64,000 bases of DNA, from NCBI GenBank assembly GCA_902785605.1, contig CACZZL010000009.1:1-64000 (forward strand), given 5' to 3'. Positions within the stretch are counted from its first letter, which is position 1; every line of letters starts with the position of its first letter. A model generated the notes under the pieces. That model ran no database searches, was not told the origin of the DNA, and worked only from the letters and a program-made list of their open reading frames with translations. Shown piece after piece: positions 24,913-33,759 of this stretch. The position numbers and the translations under genes are program-made. Source of the stretch: an uncultured Bacteroidales bacterium. Its GTDB lineage: Bacteria; Bacteroidota; Bacteroidia; Bacteroidales; Paludibacteraceae.

Positions 24913-26616
24913 TTAGTATCCCGGGTTCTGTTGGATACCGCTAACGGTCCACTCATTGTTCGGGATAGGATAGATAATATGCGGCTCAGTGGTCGGATCA
25001 ACGATCTTGTACGGCTGTGCGCCGGCATAACGGCGATCCATTTTGAGTTTGTTACGGCACATGTCAAAGTGACGGTGACCTTCCCATGCCAACTCCATAC
25101 GACGCTCGTCCATCACGATGTCAATCACGTTGTCGTAGCCCAGGAGGTTACCTACTGCGAAAGTAGGAATACCGGCACGGGTACGAATGACATTCACGTC
25201 ATCCAATGCCTCCGCATCCTTACCCGTACGGGCATAAGCCTCTGCACGGTTCAGGATCACTTCACCCCAGCGGCACAGAACCGGCGAACTCAACATCGGG
25301 TTGCCGTCCTGATAGCTGAACTTGCTGATGAAGATCATCGGAATCGTATATCCGGTACGAAGCGTCACATCGTTGTTGATACGTACCATACAGTCCTCAC
25401 CCATGTAGTTAGCGTGATACTCGTAGTACGGACCTGCCGGATCGGCTACGCCCTCACCGTTCACCATACGTTTCTCGATCGGATAGGTGTTGCCGTCCGA
25501 ACCCTTGAACGAGTAGTCGCCTGCATTATCAATCAAGTTGGTTTTGTACTTGATATGCGGAGCCTCGGGATCGCTGTCGCTGGCCGGAATAGTAACATAC
25601 ACTTTCTTGCCTGCTGCGCCGGAGAACTGCGGCAGGATGTAAGCCGTGTAGCGTACATCCATCGGATAACGCTCGTACAGGTACATCAGCGGGTCAGACG
25701 GATAAATCTCGCCCCAGCCGATACCGTCTTTGAGGTACATCGAACCGATTGAAGACTGACCACGGTCATCGGTTGTCTCGTGTGCGATGCAGAACAAGGT
25801 CTCTTGACGATCCTTTGCATTGGCAAAATAGGTAGCGAAATCGCCATCCAACTTGGAAGCCGGAGCAGCACCGTTGAGCGCCTCATCCACGGTGGCAATA
25901 CACTTGTCATACTCCTCCATATAGAGGTACACGCGGCTCAGGATGCCCAATGCAGCCTCTTTGCAAGGATAACCCGCATTGCCACGCGGCTTGCTGCTCA
26001 TCAGATCTGCACCCTTACGCAGGTCCAGTACGATCTGGTCATACACCTCACCGACCGTATTACGCTTGATACCTTCCGAAGAGGTAGTAACGCGCAAAGG
26101 TACACCGAGGTTATCACGGCCGAACGAATAGGGCTGTGCATACAGCGTTACCATATGCAGGTGCATCAAACCACGCATGAAATAAGCCTCGCCGAGCAAC
26201 TGGTTGTTCTCCGGTTTGCTCTCATCCAAGGTCTCGATGACCGTGTTGCACATATAAATAGCCTTGTATCCCACCATCCAAAGCGTACCTACGTTCTTCA
26301 GACCATCGGTCATCATATAAGCGGTCGCTTCATACAACGGGTCCGTTGTGTGTGCCGACAAGCAGATGTTATCTGCCGGGAACTCTGCCAACTGGAAGTA
26401 GTGACGAACATAGCAGTTACCGGAAGCGTAGCCGAGGAAATCCACCTCGTCCTTCAGTACTGCATAGCATCCATCCATGATATACTCCGCACCTTTGGCA
26501 TCCTGCAGCAACAGGTCACTGTTCAACTCATCGGAAGGGAAAGTGTCCAGATTGCAGCTGCTAAAACCGAGCATTGCTCCGAGTGCTACGGTTAAGTATA
26601 ATGCTTTTGTTTTCAT
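24913..26616 (-). CDS. SusD/RagB-family nutrient-binding lipoprotein
   Basis: 567 aa with lipoprotein signal MKTKALYLTVALGAMLGFSSC. The N-terminal SusD-like domain (SDLLLQDAKGAEYIMDGCYAVL) and TPR region (LLGEAYFMRGLMHLHMVTLY, AALGILSRVYLYMEEYDKC) are typical, as is the C-terminal RagB region (RWGEVILNRAEAYARTGKD, IVMDERRMELAWEGHRHFDMCR). SusD proteins sit on the outer face of the outer membrane as the lid of the SusC transporter and help bind glycans. It follows susC directly, separated by a heptamer array. Confidence 0.96.
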   Translation of the reverse strand: MKTKALYLTVALGAMLGFSSCNLDTFPSDELNSDLLLQDAKGAEYIMDGCYAVLKDEVDFLGYASGNCYVRHYFQLAEFPADNICLSAHTTDPLYEATAYMMTDGLKNVGTLWMVGYKAIYMCNTVIETLDESKPENNQLLGEAYFMRGLMHLHMVTLYAQPYSFGRDNLGVPLRVTTSSEGIKRNTVGEVYDQIVLDLRKGADLMSSKPRGNAGYPCKEAALGILSRVYLYMEEYDKCIATVDEALNGAAPASKLDGDFATYFANAKDRQETLFCIAHETTDDRGQSSIGSMYLKDGIGWGEIYPSDPLMYLYERYPMDVRYTAYILPQFSGAAGKKVYVTIPASDSDPEAPHIKYKTNLIDNAGDYSFKGSDGNTYPIEKRMVNGEGVADPAGPYYEYHANYMGEDCMVRINNDVTLRTGYTIPMIFISKFSYQDGNPMLSSPVLCRWGEVILNRAEAYARTGKDAEALDDVNVIRTRAGIPTFAVGNLLGYDNVIDIVMDERRMELAWEGHRHFDMCRNKLKMDRRYAGAQPYKIVDPTTEPHIIYPIPNNEWTVSGIQQNPGY

Positions 26617-26622
26617 AATTCT

Positions 26623-26650
26623 TTCAACTTTAAACTTTAAACATTCAACT
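26623..26650 (+). repeat. heptamer array TTCAACT, TTAAACT, TTAAACA, TTCAACT
   Basis: Four 7-nt units in the 33-nt gap between susC and susD. The family is the same as in the next gap downstream (24881-24901). Confidence 0.75.
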
Positions 26651-29600
26651 TAGAAAGAGATCTCAACCCCACCTTGGAACGTACGTCCGACAGGATAGTT
26701 TTCCGAATAGAAGCCAGCGAGACTGTACGTTGATTTCTCCATTGTGATTTCCGGGTCCATACCGGAGAACTTGGAGGCGGTGAAGAGGTTGTCAGCCGAG
26801 AAATAGATGCGGCACTTGGTCATGTGCGCCTTGCTGATGAGCGTCAGCGGGAAGTCATAACCAACGGTCAGGTTCTTAAGACGGAAGTAGGAACCGTCCT
26901 CGAGATAACGAGACGAGATCTGGTTGGCGTTCTTGTTTCCGTTCAAGGTTGCTTTCGGGTGTGTTGCGTTGTCACCCGGGTTCTGCCAACGGCTCCAACC
27001 GAGATTATTGTTCTCGATCGAGAGCTGGTTGTACCCCAGATAAGCACCATCGGCATCCGAGGAGTGACGGGTGTAGTTGTAAATCGTATTACCGTACTGG
27101 TAGTTGCTGTTCATATGAATGAAGATACCCTTCCAGCTCAGTTGTGTGCTCAAACCGCCGGAGAACAACGGAGTCGCTTTGCCCACTGCATGTGCGTACG
27201 TATTGTTGTAGTCATTGGTAGTGGTCTTGTTGCCGGCTGCATCCAGGATGTAGTTACCGTCTGCATCTACGCAGTACCACAGCGGGTCACCATTCGTCGG
27301 ATCCACACCTGCCCACTCTTTGAGCCACCATGTGTAGATATCCTCACCCTCAGCAATACGCTGGTTAACAGAAGATGCCTGTTGGAAGATCGGAGTATGA
27401 TCCGGCAGGCTGGTTACACGGTTCTGGTTGAAACCGATGTTGAAACCGATATCCCAACGCCAACCATTCAGATTGATGACATTCGCGTTGATATTGAACT
27501 CAACACCACGGTTACGAACCGCACCCGAGTTCTTCATTACCTCGTAGAAACCGGATGATGGCGGTAGTGGAACGTAGAGCAATAGCTCCGTATTATCCGT
27601 CTGATAGAGGTCGATATTCATCTCAATACGTTTGATGAACGTCAGGTCGATACCGAGGGCTGCCATCTTCGCGGTCTCCCAGTGCAAATCCGGGTTAGAC
27701 ATACGGCTCGGGCTCGCTGCTACATTGCCTTGATAGAGCGCGCTCAACGAATAAGTGGACAGGTACTGGTAAGCCGGGATATCACTGTTACCCGTGATAC
27801 CGTACGAAGCACGGAGTTTGAAGAAACTTACGACATCCTGGTTCTTCATGAAGTCCTCGTTACTGATTAACCAGCTGGCTGCTACTGAGGGGAAATGACC
27901 CCAACGGTGGAAATTACCGAAGTTGGAGTTAGCCTCCGTACGGTACGAAGCCGTAATGAAATAACGCTTGCCATAATCGTAGCTGGCCTGTACGAAGAAC
28001 GACAATGCCTTACCCGGCATGATGTAACCGCCATTGGTAAACGGAGAAGAAGAGTTCAAGGCTTGTACACCGTTCGGCATACCTACACCCGAAGCATTCA
28101 GATACTCCGACTGCCAGATACTGAACTCATGACCGATCATAGCGTTGAAGCTGTGCTTATCCCACTGATAACCACCTTTCAGGAGGTTCGTCGTGCCGAA
28201 CGATTTGCTCTGTCCGACACTCTTCTCCAGATATCCGTTCTGATACGACGTATCATAGGTACGCGGGTCAATATAGGTTGAACTCAACCAGTGTCCGGCA
28301 CCGAACGTGTTCGTTGTCGAGAAGTGCAACCAATCCGTGAAATGTACGTTCAACTGCAGCACACCTGCGAAATCGAAGCTCTCCGACTTAGCGTAGTTGT
28401 ACTCCGTGCCGTGCAACGAGTTCCAGGTCTCCTGGCTCCACCATTTCTGGCCGTTGTCCGGACGCTTACCGTTGGTGATCATCACATATTGGTTGGTCAG
28501 GTTACCTGCCTCATCATATGCGTACGGGCAGTCCCACGGCATCTTGAAGAAGGCATCACCCAACATCGTCCAACTGGATGCATAATCTACGCTCGACTTC
28601 GAGAAGTCAACCTTGATATTCATATCCAACCATTTGGTAATGTCTGCTTTCAACGAAGCGTGACCTGTCACCTTCTGCATACCGGTCGATTTGAGCGTTC
28701 CCTGCTCACCGAAGTAGTCGAGCGATACATAGTATCCTACGTGCTCCGAACCGCCGTGAACAGCTACGTTGTAGTTCTGTACCACACCGGTATGGAAGAA
28801 CTCGTTCTGCCAGTTCCAGTCTTGATCCAGCAAACTCTCCGGATAGGTCAATTTGAATACGGTCGGCGAGAAGAGTTGGCTGTGGAAATTGTACAACTCA
28901 GCCGAACGCATCATGCGGTAGTTACCGAACAATGCCTGCTTGGCACCGGCTGTTGCCTTGAGGTCCACATGCACTTTGTCACCTTTCTTACCACTCTTGG
29001 TCGTTACTACGATAACACCACCTGCACCCTGTGCACCGTAGATACCGGTCGAACCGGCGTCTTTCAATACGGAGATGGTCTCTACGTCGTTCGGGTTGAA
29101 CGCACCGCCCATCACACCATCTACTACGTAGATAGGAGCGGAACCGGCGTTGATAGAACCTGTACCACGAATACGGATCTGAGCCGCATCACCCGGCTGA
29201 CCACCGGCGTTAGAAACGGTCAATCCGGCTACTTTACCTTGCAGCATATTACCGAGGTCACTGGTCGTCACATCGGTCAACTCGTCTGCAGTCACTGTTA
29301 CTACGGCAGAACTCAACTCTGCACGCTTCACTGCCGAATAACCCAAAGATACCACTTCTTGCAACATTTGAGCATCCGACTCCATGATAATGTTCATGTC
29401 GGCTACGGCACGAACTTCAATCGTTTTGTAGCCGATGTACGACAATTGCAATGTTGCTTTGTCAGGCACCGTGAGTTGGAAATTACCGTCAAAATCAGTA
29501 ACCGTACCGGTTGACGATCCTTTCACCAGAACACTCACACCGATCATCGGCTCTGCACCATCGGCGTCGATCACCTTACCTTTGACGTGGATATCAGCAA

Positions 29601-29652
29601 ATGCTGCTACCGCCAACGTCAGGCAGAGAAAGATTGCTTGGATTCGTTTCAT
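26650..29652 (-). CDS. SusC/RagA-family TonB-dependent outer membrane transporter
   Basis: 1000 aa. Signal peptide MKRIQAIFLCLTLAVAAFA; a carboxypeptidase-regulatory-like domain (VKGKVIDADGAEPMIGVSVL, residues about 22-105); the plug domain with the SusC hallmark (IRIRGTGSINAGSAPIYVVDG, about 115-225); then a 22-strand barrel ending in GGVEISF with a terminal Phe, the signal for BAM assembly. It imports oligosaccharides in a TonB-dependent way together with the SusD lid. There is no N-terminal STN domain, so control by an anti-sigma factor is not expected; the neighbouring DeoR-type regulator is the likely control. Confidence 0.97.
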   Translation of the reverse strand: MKRIQAIFLCLTLAVAAFADIHVKGKVIDADGAEPMIGVSVLVKGSSTGTVTDFDGNFQLTVPDKATLQLSYIGYKTIEVRAVADMNIIMESDAQMLQEVVSLGYSAVKRAELSSAVVTVTADELTDVTTSDLGNMLQGKVAGLTVSNAGGQPGDAAQIRIRGTGSINAGSAPIYVVDGVMGGAFNPNDVETISVLKDAGSTGIYGAQGAGGVIVVTTKSGKKGDKVHVDLKATAGAKQALFGNYRMMRSAELYNFHSQLFSPTVFKLTYPESLLDQDWNWQNEFFHTGVVQNYNVAVHGGSEHVGYYVSLDYFGEQGTLKSTGMQKVTGHASLKADITKWLDMNIKVDFSKSSVDYASSWTMLGDAFFKMPWDCPYAYDEAGNLTNQYVMITNGKRPDNGQKWWSQETWNSLHGTEYNYAKSESFDFAGVLQLNVHFTDWLHFSTTNTFGAGHWLSSTYIDPRTYDTSYQNGYLEKSVGQSKSFGTTNLLKGGYQWDKHSFNAMIGHEFSIWQSEYLNASGVGMPNGVQALNSSSPFTNGGYIMPGKALSFFVQASYDYGKRYFITASYRTEANSNFGNFHRWGHFPSVAASWLISNEDFMKNQDVVSFFKLRASYGITGNSDIPAYQYLSTYSLSALYQGNVAASPSRMSNPDLHWETAKMAALGIDLTFIKRIEMNIDLYQTDNTELLLYVPLPPSSGFYEVMKNSGAVRNRGVEFNINANVINLNGWRWDIGFNIGFNQNRVTSLPDHTPIFQQASSVNQRIAEGEDIYTWWLKEWAGVDPTNGDPLWYCVDADGNYILDAAGNKTTTNDYNNTYAHAVGKATPLFSGGLSTQLSWKGIFIHMNSNYQYGNTIYNYTRHSSDADGAYLGYNQLSIENNNLGWSRWQNPGDNATHPKATLNGNKNANQISSRYLEDGSYFRLKNLTVGYDFPLTLISKAHMTKCRIYFSADNLFTASKFSGMDPEITMEKSTYSLAGFYSENYPVGRTFQGGVEISF

Positions 29653-29656
29653 GATA

Positions 29657-29677
29657 ATGAATAATGATTAATGAATA
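29657..29677 (+). repeat. heptamer array ATGAATA, ATGATTA, ATGAATA
   Basis: Three 7-nt units in the 29-nt gap between the GH36-like gene and susC. Confidence 0.65.
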
Positions 29678-29681
29678 AAGA

Positions 29682-31556
29682 TTATTTGTTTTCTGACAGT
29701 TTCAGCAGATAGTTGCGCGTGAACTCCACCTCAATCTTCGGATTCGCGCCGCTGACCTCAAACTCACGCGGTTCATCCGCCGTGTACTCAATAGCCGTAT
29801 AGGTCTTCGCGGGATCCAGACCCTTCAACTCTATCTCTCCCTCAAAAGCCGGATCATCATCGATATAGAAAGCATAATAGAGCGCATCGTTCTGACGGAT
29901 CACGTGTGCCTCCGGATAGTCATAACCCCAAGTGTAGAGGTTCAGGTACTCACCACGAGCCAGGTTGTTCTCCTTATAGATCTTCATCCATTTGCGGATG
30001 AGCGCCTCTTTCTCCGGCGTCAACTTGAACGGACCTTCCGTCCAATCCGGGTTGTCCTCCGGATAGGTGAACTTGGTACCAATCACCGAACCGGTACCGA
30101 TCTGCGAAGCAAAATCATCACCGCCGTCCGTCAATTCGATATGGTCACCGTAGTAAGCCAGCCCGGGTGCCATCGCCGCATAGGCTTTGCGTTTCATACG
30201 TACCTGACGAGAAGACATCGGGTCGGACGCCACCGCCTGATTGATCTGCGGAACAATCCAGTAGTTCACTGCGCAACCGCACGGACAGATCTGAATAACC
30301 GCATTCGGCTTGTACTGACGTGCCTCGTTATACACCTTCTCGTAATAGGTGTACATCTTCTCCGGCGCTTCCCATGCATTGTCCAAACCTGTATGCTCGT
30401 TATAATCCGGCAGACAGCAGTTGAGGTGCTGACCGTCAATCTTCAAACCGTCGAAGTTCCATGTCTGCAGGAACATCTTCAGCAGGTCCTTCGTATACGC
30501 ATCCGTCGCAGGATTGATTGGCGACAGATACCAACTGTCCCACCATGTGATATACTCGTGTGCCCACTCGTCGGTCAACAGCAACATCTCCGGGTGCTCT
30601 TTGACGAGCTTCGTATCCGGGTCAGCCGCCAACGGAGCCCACCACAGTTTGGCCTTCATGCCGCGTTTGTGAATCTCATCCGTGATGTGACGCATGTCTT
30701 TGTCGCCACCGGGGAAAAGTTCATTGGTGTTCCAATCACCTTCCGCAATCTGGTATCCGTCATCTACGTCCACCCAGGTAAAACCGAGTTCCGCTACTTT
30801 GTCCAGCGTACCCAATACCATGTTCATCTTGAACGGACGTCCGTATCCCCATGCGCACCAAACCGGCTCGAATGCCTCCGGCTCGGACGGTTTCATCTCC
30901 ACGCCTTCATTCGCCTGCATGTACTCCGAGAACGTACGAAGTGCCGTGAAATAGTCTCCTTTGTGCGTATAGCGGAATGCTTTGAAGCAACGCAGCGTAT
31001 CGCCTGTTGCCAACTCTTTCGGCTCCGGCAGGTTATAGTGCAGCGCCATCGACACCTTGTTGTCATACCGCTTCCACGCTACCGGCATCGAGATCATGCG
31101 GAGCACCGGCTCAAACAGACCGATCGCCACACCGCCATCACGCTGCCATAAGTCCACTACCGGGATACCGCCTCCGTAGTCGGAGTTGTTCATGCCCAGG
31201 TAGTTCTCTTTCTCAAATCCCTCTGTCACCGGAAGTACCCAATCCAAACGGGCGTTGGTGCTGCTCGGCTGGAGCGACCATACGACCGAGTCCTGTGCCT
31301 CCACCTCTGTGCGGCACAACTCATACCCCTTCACCGTCACCGGCTTGCCTTCGTTCACGAAATACGTCTCTACAATCTCCAGACCTTCCACTCCTTTTAC
31401 CGGAGTCACCGTCTGGTGTTTACTCACGCGCAAGCCGTTCTCGCTGTACGGGAACGACTGCATATCCGCTTCGGCGCAAATCAAACGCGCTGTGTCCGCT
31501 TTCGGCGCACAGGCTGCTAAAAGGACAGCGGCAATAATGTAAAGTGACTTTTTCAT
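29682..31556 (-). CDS. GH36-like alpha-galactosidase family lipoprotein
   Basis: 624 aa with lipoprotein signal MKKSLYIIAAVLLAAC (Cys16). An N-terminal beta-supersandwich precedes the (beta/alpha)8 barrel: FTWVDVDDGYQIAEGDW, KRGMKAKLWWAPLAADPDT, then FDGLKIDGQHLNCC with the likely nucleophile Asp near residue 374 and QAVASDPMSSRQVR with the acid/base Asp near 445. This is the clan GH-D arrangement of alpha-galactosidases and alpha-N-acetylgalactosaminidases; the exact aglycone is not predictable. It shares one base with the upstream amidohydrolase gene (TAATG). Confidence 0.85.
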   Translation of the reverse strand: MKKSLYIIAAVLLAACAPKADTARLICAEADMQSFPYSENGLRVSKHQTVTPVKGVEGLEIVETYFVNEGKPVTVKGYELCRTEVEAQDSVVWSLQPSSTNARLDWVLPVTEGFEKENYLGMNNSDYGGGIPVVDLWQRDGGVAIGLFEPVLRMISMPVAWKRYDNKVSMALHYNLPEPKELATGDTLRCFKAFRYTHKGDYFTALRTFSEYMQANEGVEMKPSEPEAFEPVWCAWGYGRPFKMNMVLGTLDKVAELGFTWVDVDDGYQIAEGDWNTNELFPGGDKDMRHITDEIHKRGMKAKLWWAPLAADPDTKLVKEHPEMLLLTDEWAHEYITWWDSWYLSPINPATDAYTKDLLKMFLQTWNFDGLKIDGQHLNCCLPDYNEHTGLDNAWEAPEKMYTYYEKVYNEARQYKPNAVIQICPCGCAVNYWIVPQINQAVASDPMSSRQVRMKRKAYAAMAPGLAYYGDHIELTDGGDDFASQIGTGSVIGTKFTYPEDNPDWTEGPFKLTPEKEALIRKWMKIYKENNLARGEYLNLYTWGYDYPEAHVIRQNDALYYAFYIDDDPAFEGEIELKGLDPAKTYTAIEYTADEPREFEVSGANPKIEVEFTRNYLLKLSENK

Positions 31557-32659
31557 TACTTATATTGCGTTAAGATTCGTTCTGCGTTATCGTGGTACAT
31601 CTTCTTGAGCACCTCATCCGGCAGATTGAAACCCGACAGTGCCCAATGATATCCGTACTCCGGTACATAGAAGTGCTCATCGTTCGTCTCCAGCACGCGG
31701 AAGATGTTACGATACATCTCTGCATCCATGCCGTTATCCGTACCGAACAACACGCGGTCCTGATATTTAATAAGGAACTCACGCGTAGCGCGCGGCGTGT
31801 GCGCGGACTCGGCTACACGTGCCGAGATATCGAAATACATATTCGGATACTTATCCAGCAGCGCACCCAGACGCGGCAGATCGTGCGTCATGTTCAGGTA
31901 ATGGCACGCAATGAAAATCGCCTCCGGATTCTCACGTACGGCATTCTCAAACGTCTCCATCAACTTGTCATAACCGTAGCAGTTCGTCGTATCCACATGC
32001 CACGTAACCGCATTGACCAATCCGTCATTCTTCTCATCCATAGGCAGATACATCCAATACGGCTCTGCGATATGAATACTGATCGGCATCTTGAGCTCAG
32101 CTGCTTTCTGAATCAGCGGTTTGATACGCGGATCGTCAATATGAATATCCTTACCGTCTGCCGGACGAGCATACGTATCACCTTCGCCTTTGTCGCCCAA
32201 CTCACCTACACCTACAGCGCCCAACTCGTTATGATAACGCTCCAGCAACTTACATGCCGCCTCAATTCCTTCCGGTGTATCAATATCCGTATAATCGAAG
32301 CAGCACCAGAAGCGGAAATGGTCTTTGTACGGAGCGTACAATTCCACATACTCCTCAAACGGGCGACCGATCCATGAGCAGTGCATAACCGCCGTATTCA
32401 GCACACCGACCTTATCCATCGTCTCGCACCACTGCGCTACCTCTTCTGCATTCGCAGCATAGTCATGTGCATGCATATCGATAATGTCGAACTTGGCACG
32501 CTCCACATAGGTAACGGGGATATTGTTGATTACTTGCGGATTAAACTCCGTCAGTAGAATCTTGTCCGCCGGATTAGCAGACGATTCGGTACTTGCCTCA
32601 GGGGCGCTACATGCCGCCAATACCAGTGCGGCGCTAACGAAGAAGAATAACTTTTTCAT
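31556..32659 (-). CDS. amidohydrolase-family lipoprotein, first gene of the PUL
   Basis: 367 aa with lipoprotein signal MKKLFFFVSAALVLAAC. A TIM-barrel amidohydrolase (amidohydrolase_2 type) follows: the HxH pair in FDIIDMHAHDYAAN, VGVGELGDKGEG, a His in MPISIHIAEPYW, a His in IFIACHYLNMTH, and the terminal Asp in VLFGTDNGMDAE. All metal ligands expected for the superfamily are present. Related enzymes act on lactones, uronates or amides; it could open or deacetylate a modified sugar, but the substrate is open. Its promoter faces the deoR gene. Confidence 0.85.
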   Translation of the reverse strand: MKKLFFFVSAALVLAACSAPEASTESSANPADKILLTEFNPQVINNIPVTYVERAKFDIIDMHAHDYAANAEEVAQWCETMDKVGVLNTAVMHCSWIGRPFEEYVELYAPYKDHFRFWCCFDYTDIDTPEGIEAACKLLERYHNELGAVGVGELGDKGEGDTYARPADGKDIHIDDPRIKPLIQKAAELKMPISIHIAEPYWMYLPMDEKNDGLVNAVTWHVDTTNCYGYDKLMETFENAVRENPEAIFIACHYLNMTHDLPRLGALLDKYPNMYFDISARVAESAHTPRATREFLIKYQDRVLFGTDNGMDAEMYRNIFRVLETNDEHFYVPEYGYHWALSGFNLPDEVLKKMYHDNAERILTQYK

Positions 32660-32679
32660 AGTATTTCTAATTTCGGGTG

Positions 32680-32687
32680 CAAAGTTA
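32680..32687 (-). promoter_or_regulatory. PUL promoter, -7 box TAACTTTG
   Basis: TAACTTTG on the minus strand, 20 nt before the ATG at 32659. No TTG is found at the expected -33 distance, as often seen at regulated promoters. The very AT-rich stretch behind it (32691-32735) may help melting. Confidence 0.65.
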
Positions 32688-32780
32688 CAACTTTTTTTTC
32701 ATATATATACTATATATTTATATGTTTTACAGCATATTTTACGTAATTTTAACAACTAAGGCACATATATTCAATATATT

Positions 32781-32818
32781 ACGAAACATAAAATGTTATT
32801 TCGTAACATTTCGAAAAA
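32781..32818. promoter_or_regulatory. candidate DeoR operator (24-bp motif also found at 46800)
   Basis: The 24 bp at 32795-32818, with core TTATTTCGTAACATTTCGAA, recur identically in reverse orientation at 46800-46823. They contain TTTCG direct repeats 10 bp apart (32799, 32809). Together with ACGAAA at 32781 the region also forms a dyad around ACATAAAATGT. It lies between the PUL and deoR promoters. Confidence 0.75.
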
Positions 32819-32838
32819 CACGAACGAAACTTTTTTAT

Positions 32839-32869
32839 TTGCATATTTCGAAAATATTTCGTACCTTTG
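32839..32869 (+). promoter_or_regulatory. deoR promoter with operator in the spacer
   Basis: TTG (32839-32841) in the context TTTGCATAT, 20 nt, TACCTTTG (32862-32869). The spacer holds ATATTTCGAAAATAT (32843-32857) followed by a second TTTCG; this 15-mer recurs in front of agaS at 46527-46541. A repressor bound here would block the promoter, which suggests autoregulation. Confidence 0.8.
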
Positions 32870-32894
32870 CACTCGATTTTGAAACTACATAGCC

Positions 32895-33671
32895 ATGAAC
32901 TCATCTTCCGCAAAAGAACGTAGAGCGCTGATTCTGCGCTTATTGGAGCAAAAAGACGAAGTGCTGGTTACCGAATTGAGTCGGGATACCGGTATTTCGG
33001 AAGTGACGATTCGAAAGGATCTGACCATCCTTCAAAACCGTCACCTGCTGCTGCGCACCCGCGGCGGTGCCATGCGCAAGCCGGTGGAGAACCAGAACGA
33101 AGACACCGCCATCTCCAAAAAACAGATGTTTAACTTCAAGGAGAAAGAGCGTATCGGAATCGAAGCCACCCAAATGATCAAGGAAGGTGATTTCATTGTG
33201 CTGGACTCCGGTACTACGACCCTCGAGATCGCCAAACATCTGGACAAGTTCCAGCACTTGCGCATCTTGACCAACGCCATGAACATAGCGACCGAACTGG
33301 TCAAGTACAACCGCTTCGATGTCGTGCTGCTTGGCGGTAACGTACGCGCCAAGAGTCTCTCCATGGTCGGCCCGCTGGCCCTGTCCGTTCTCCGTAATTT
33401 CAGCCGATACAAACTGTTCCTGGGCGTGGACTCGTTCTCCATTGAAAACGGAGTCTCCACACCGAGTATGGAGGAAGCGCTGCTCAACCAGATCATGATT
33501 CAGCAAGCCGACCAGGTCATCGCGGTCTTTGACTCGTCCAAATTCAACAAACGCAGTTTCGTACATATCGCTGACACCAAAGAGATAGATACCATCATCA
33601 CAGATCGCGCAATCCCGACCGGCATGACCTCCAAACTGAAAGCCGCAGGAGTGGACGTGCGCATCGTATAA
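32895..33671 (+). CDS. DeoR/AgaR-family transcriptional regulator
   Basis: 258 aa. The N-terminal winged helix-turn-helix (ERRALILRLLEQKDEVLVTELSRDTGISEVTIRKDL) carries the DeoR signature, and the C-terminal sugar-phosphate sensor domain has DSGTTTLEIAKHL, LTNAMNIATELV and VLLGGNVR, typical of ISOCOT-fold ligand binding. Family members usually act as repressors released by a phosphorylated sugar. Divergence from the PUL, the operator in its own promoter and the same motifs in front of the aga-type operon indicate that it controls both sets, probably sensing a tagatose- or galactosamine-phosphate (inference). Confidence 0.93.
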   Translation: MNSSSAKERRALILRLLEQKDEVLVTELSRDTGISEVTIRKDLTILQNRHLLLRTRGGAMRKPVENQNEDTAISKKQMFNFKEKERIGIEATQMIKEGDFIVLDSGTTTLEIAKHLDKFQHLRILTNAMNIATELVKYNRFDVVLLGGNVRAKSLSMVGPLALSVLRNFSRYKLFLGVDSFSIENGVSTPSMEEALLNQIMIQQADQVIAVFDSSKFNKRSFVHIADTKEIDTIITDRAIPTGMTSKLKAAGVDVRIV

Positions 33672-33688
33672 CCCTCCTTATCCCAAAA

Positions 33689-33718
33689 AGAATCAGCCCG
33701 CCAACGCGAGCTGATTCT
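33689..33718. terminator. hairpin terminator between deoR and the metallophosphoesterase operon
   Basis: AGAATCAGC (33689-33697) and GCTGATTCT (33710-33718) pair over 9 bp. On the minus strand TTCTTTTT follows, making it a good terminator for the long minus-strand operon; on the plus strand the T-run is weak. Confidence 0.8.
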
Positions 33719-33759
33719 CTTATACGGTCAAGCCTTCAGGGTTTGCCGCCGATAAGTCC

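Noticed and set aside
28291-29514. 407-aa plus-strand ORF inside susC
   Set aside because: Antisense shadow of the SusC coding region, which has complete family motifs on the minus strand.
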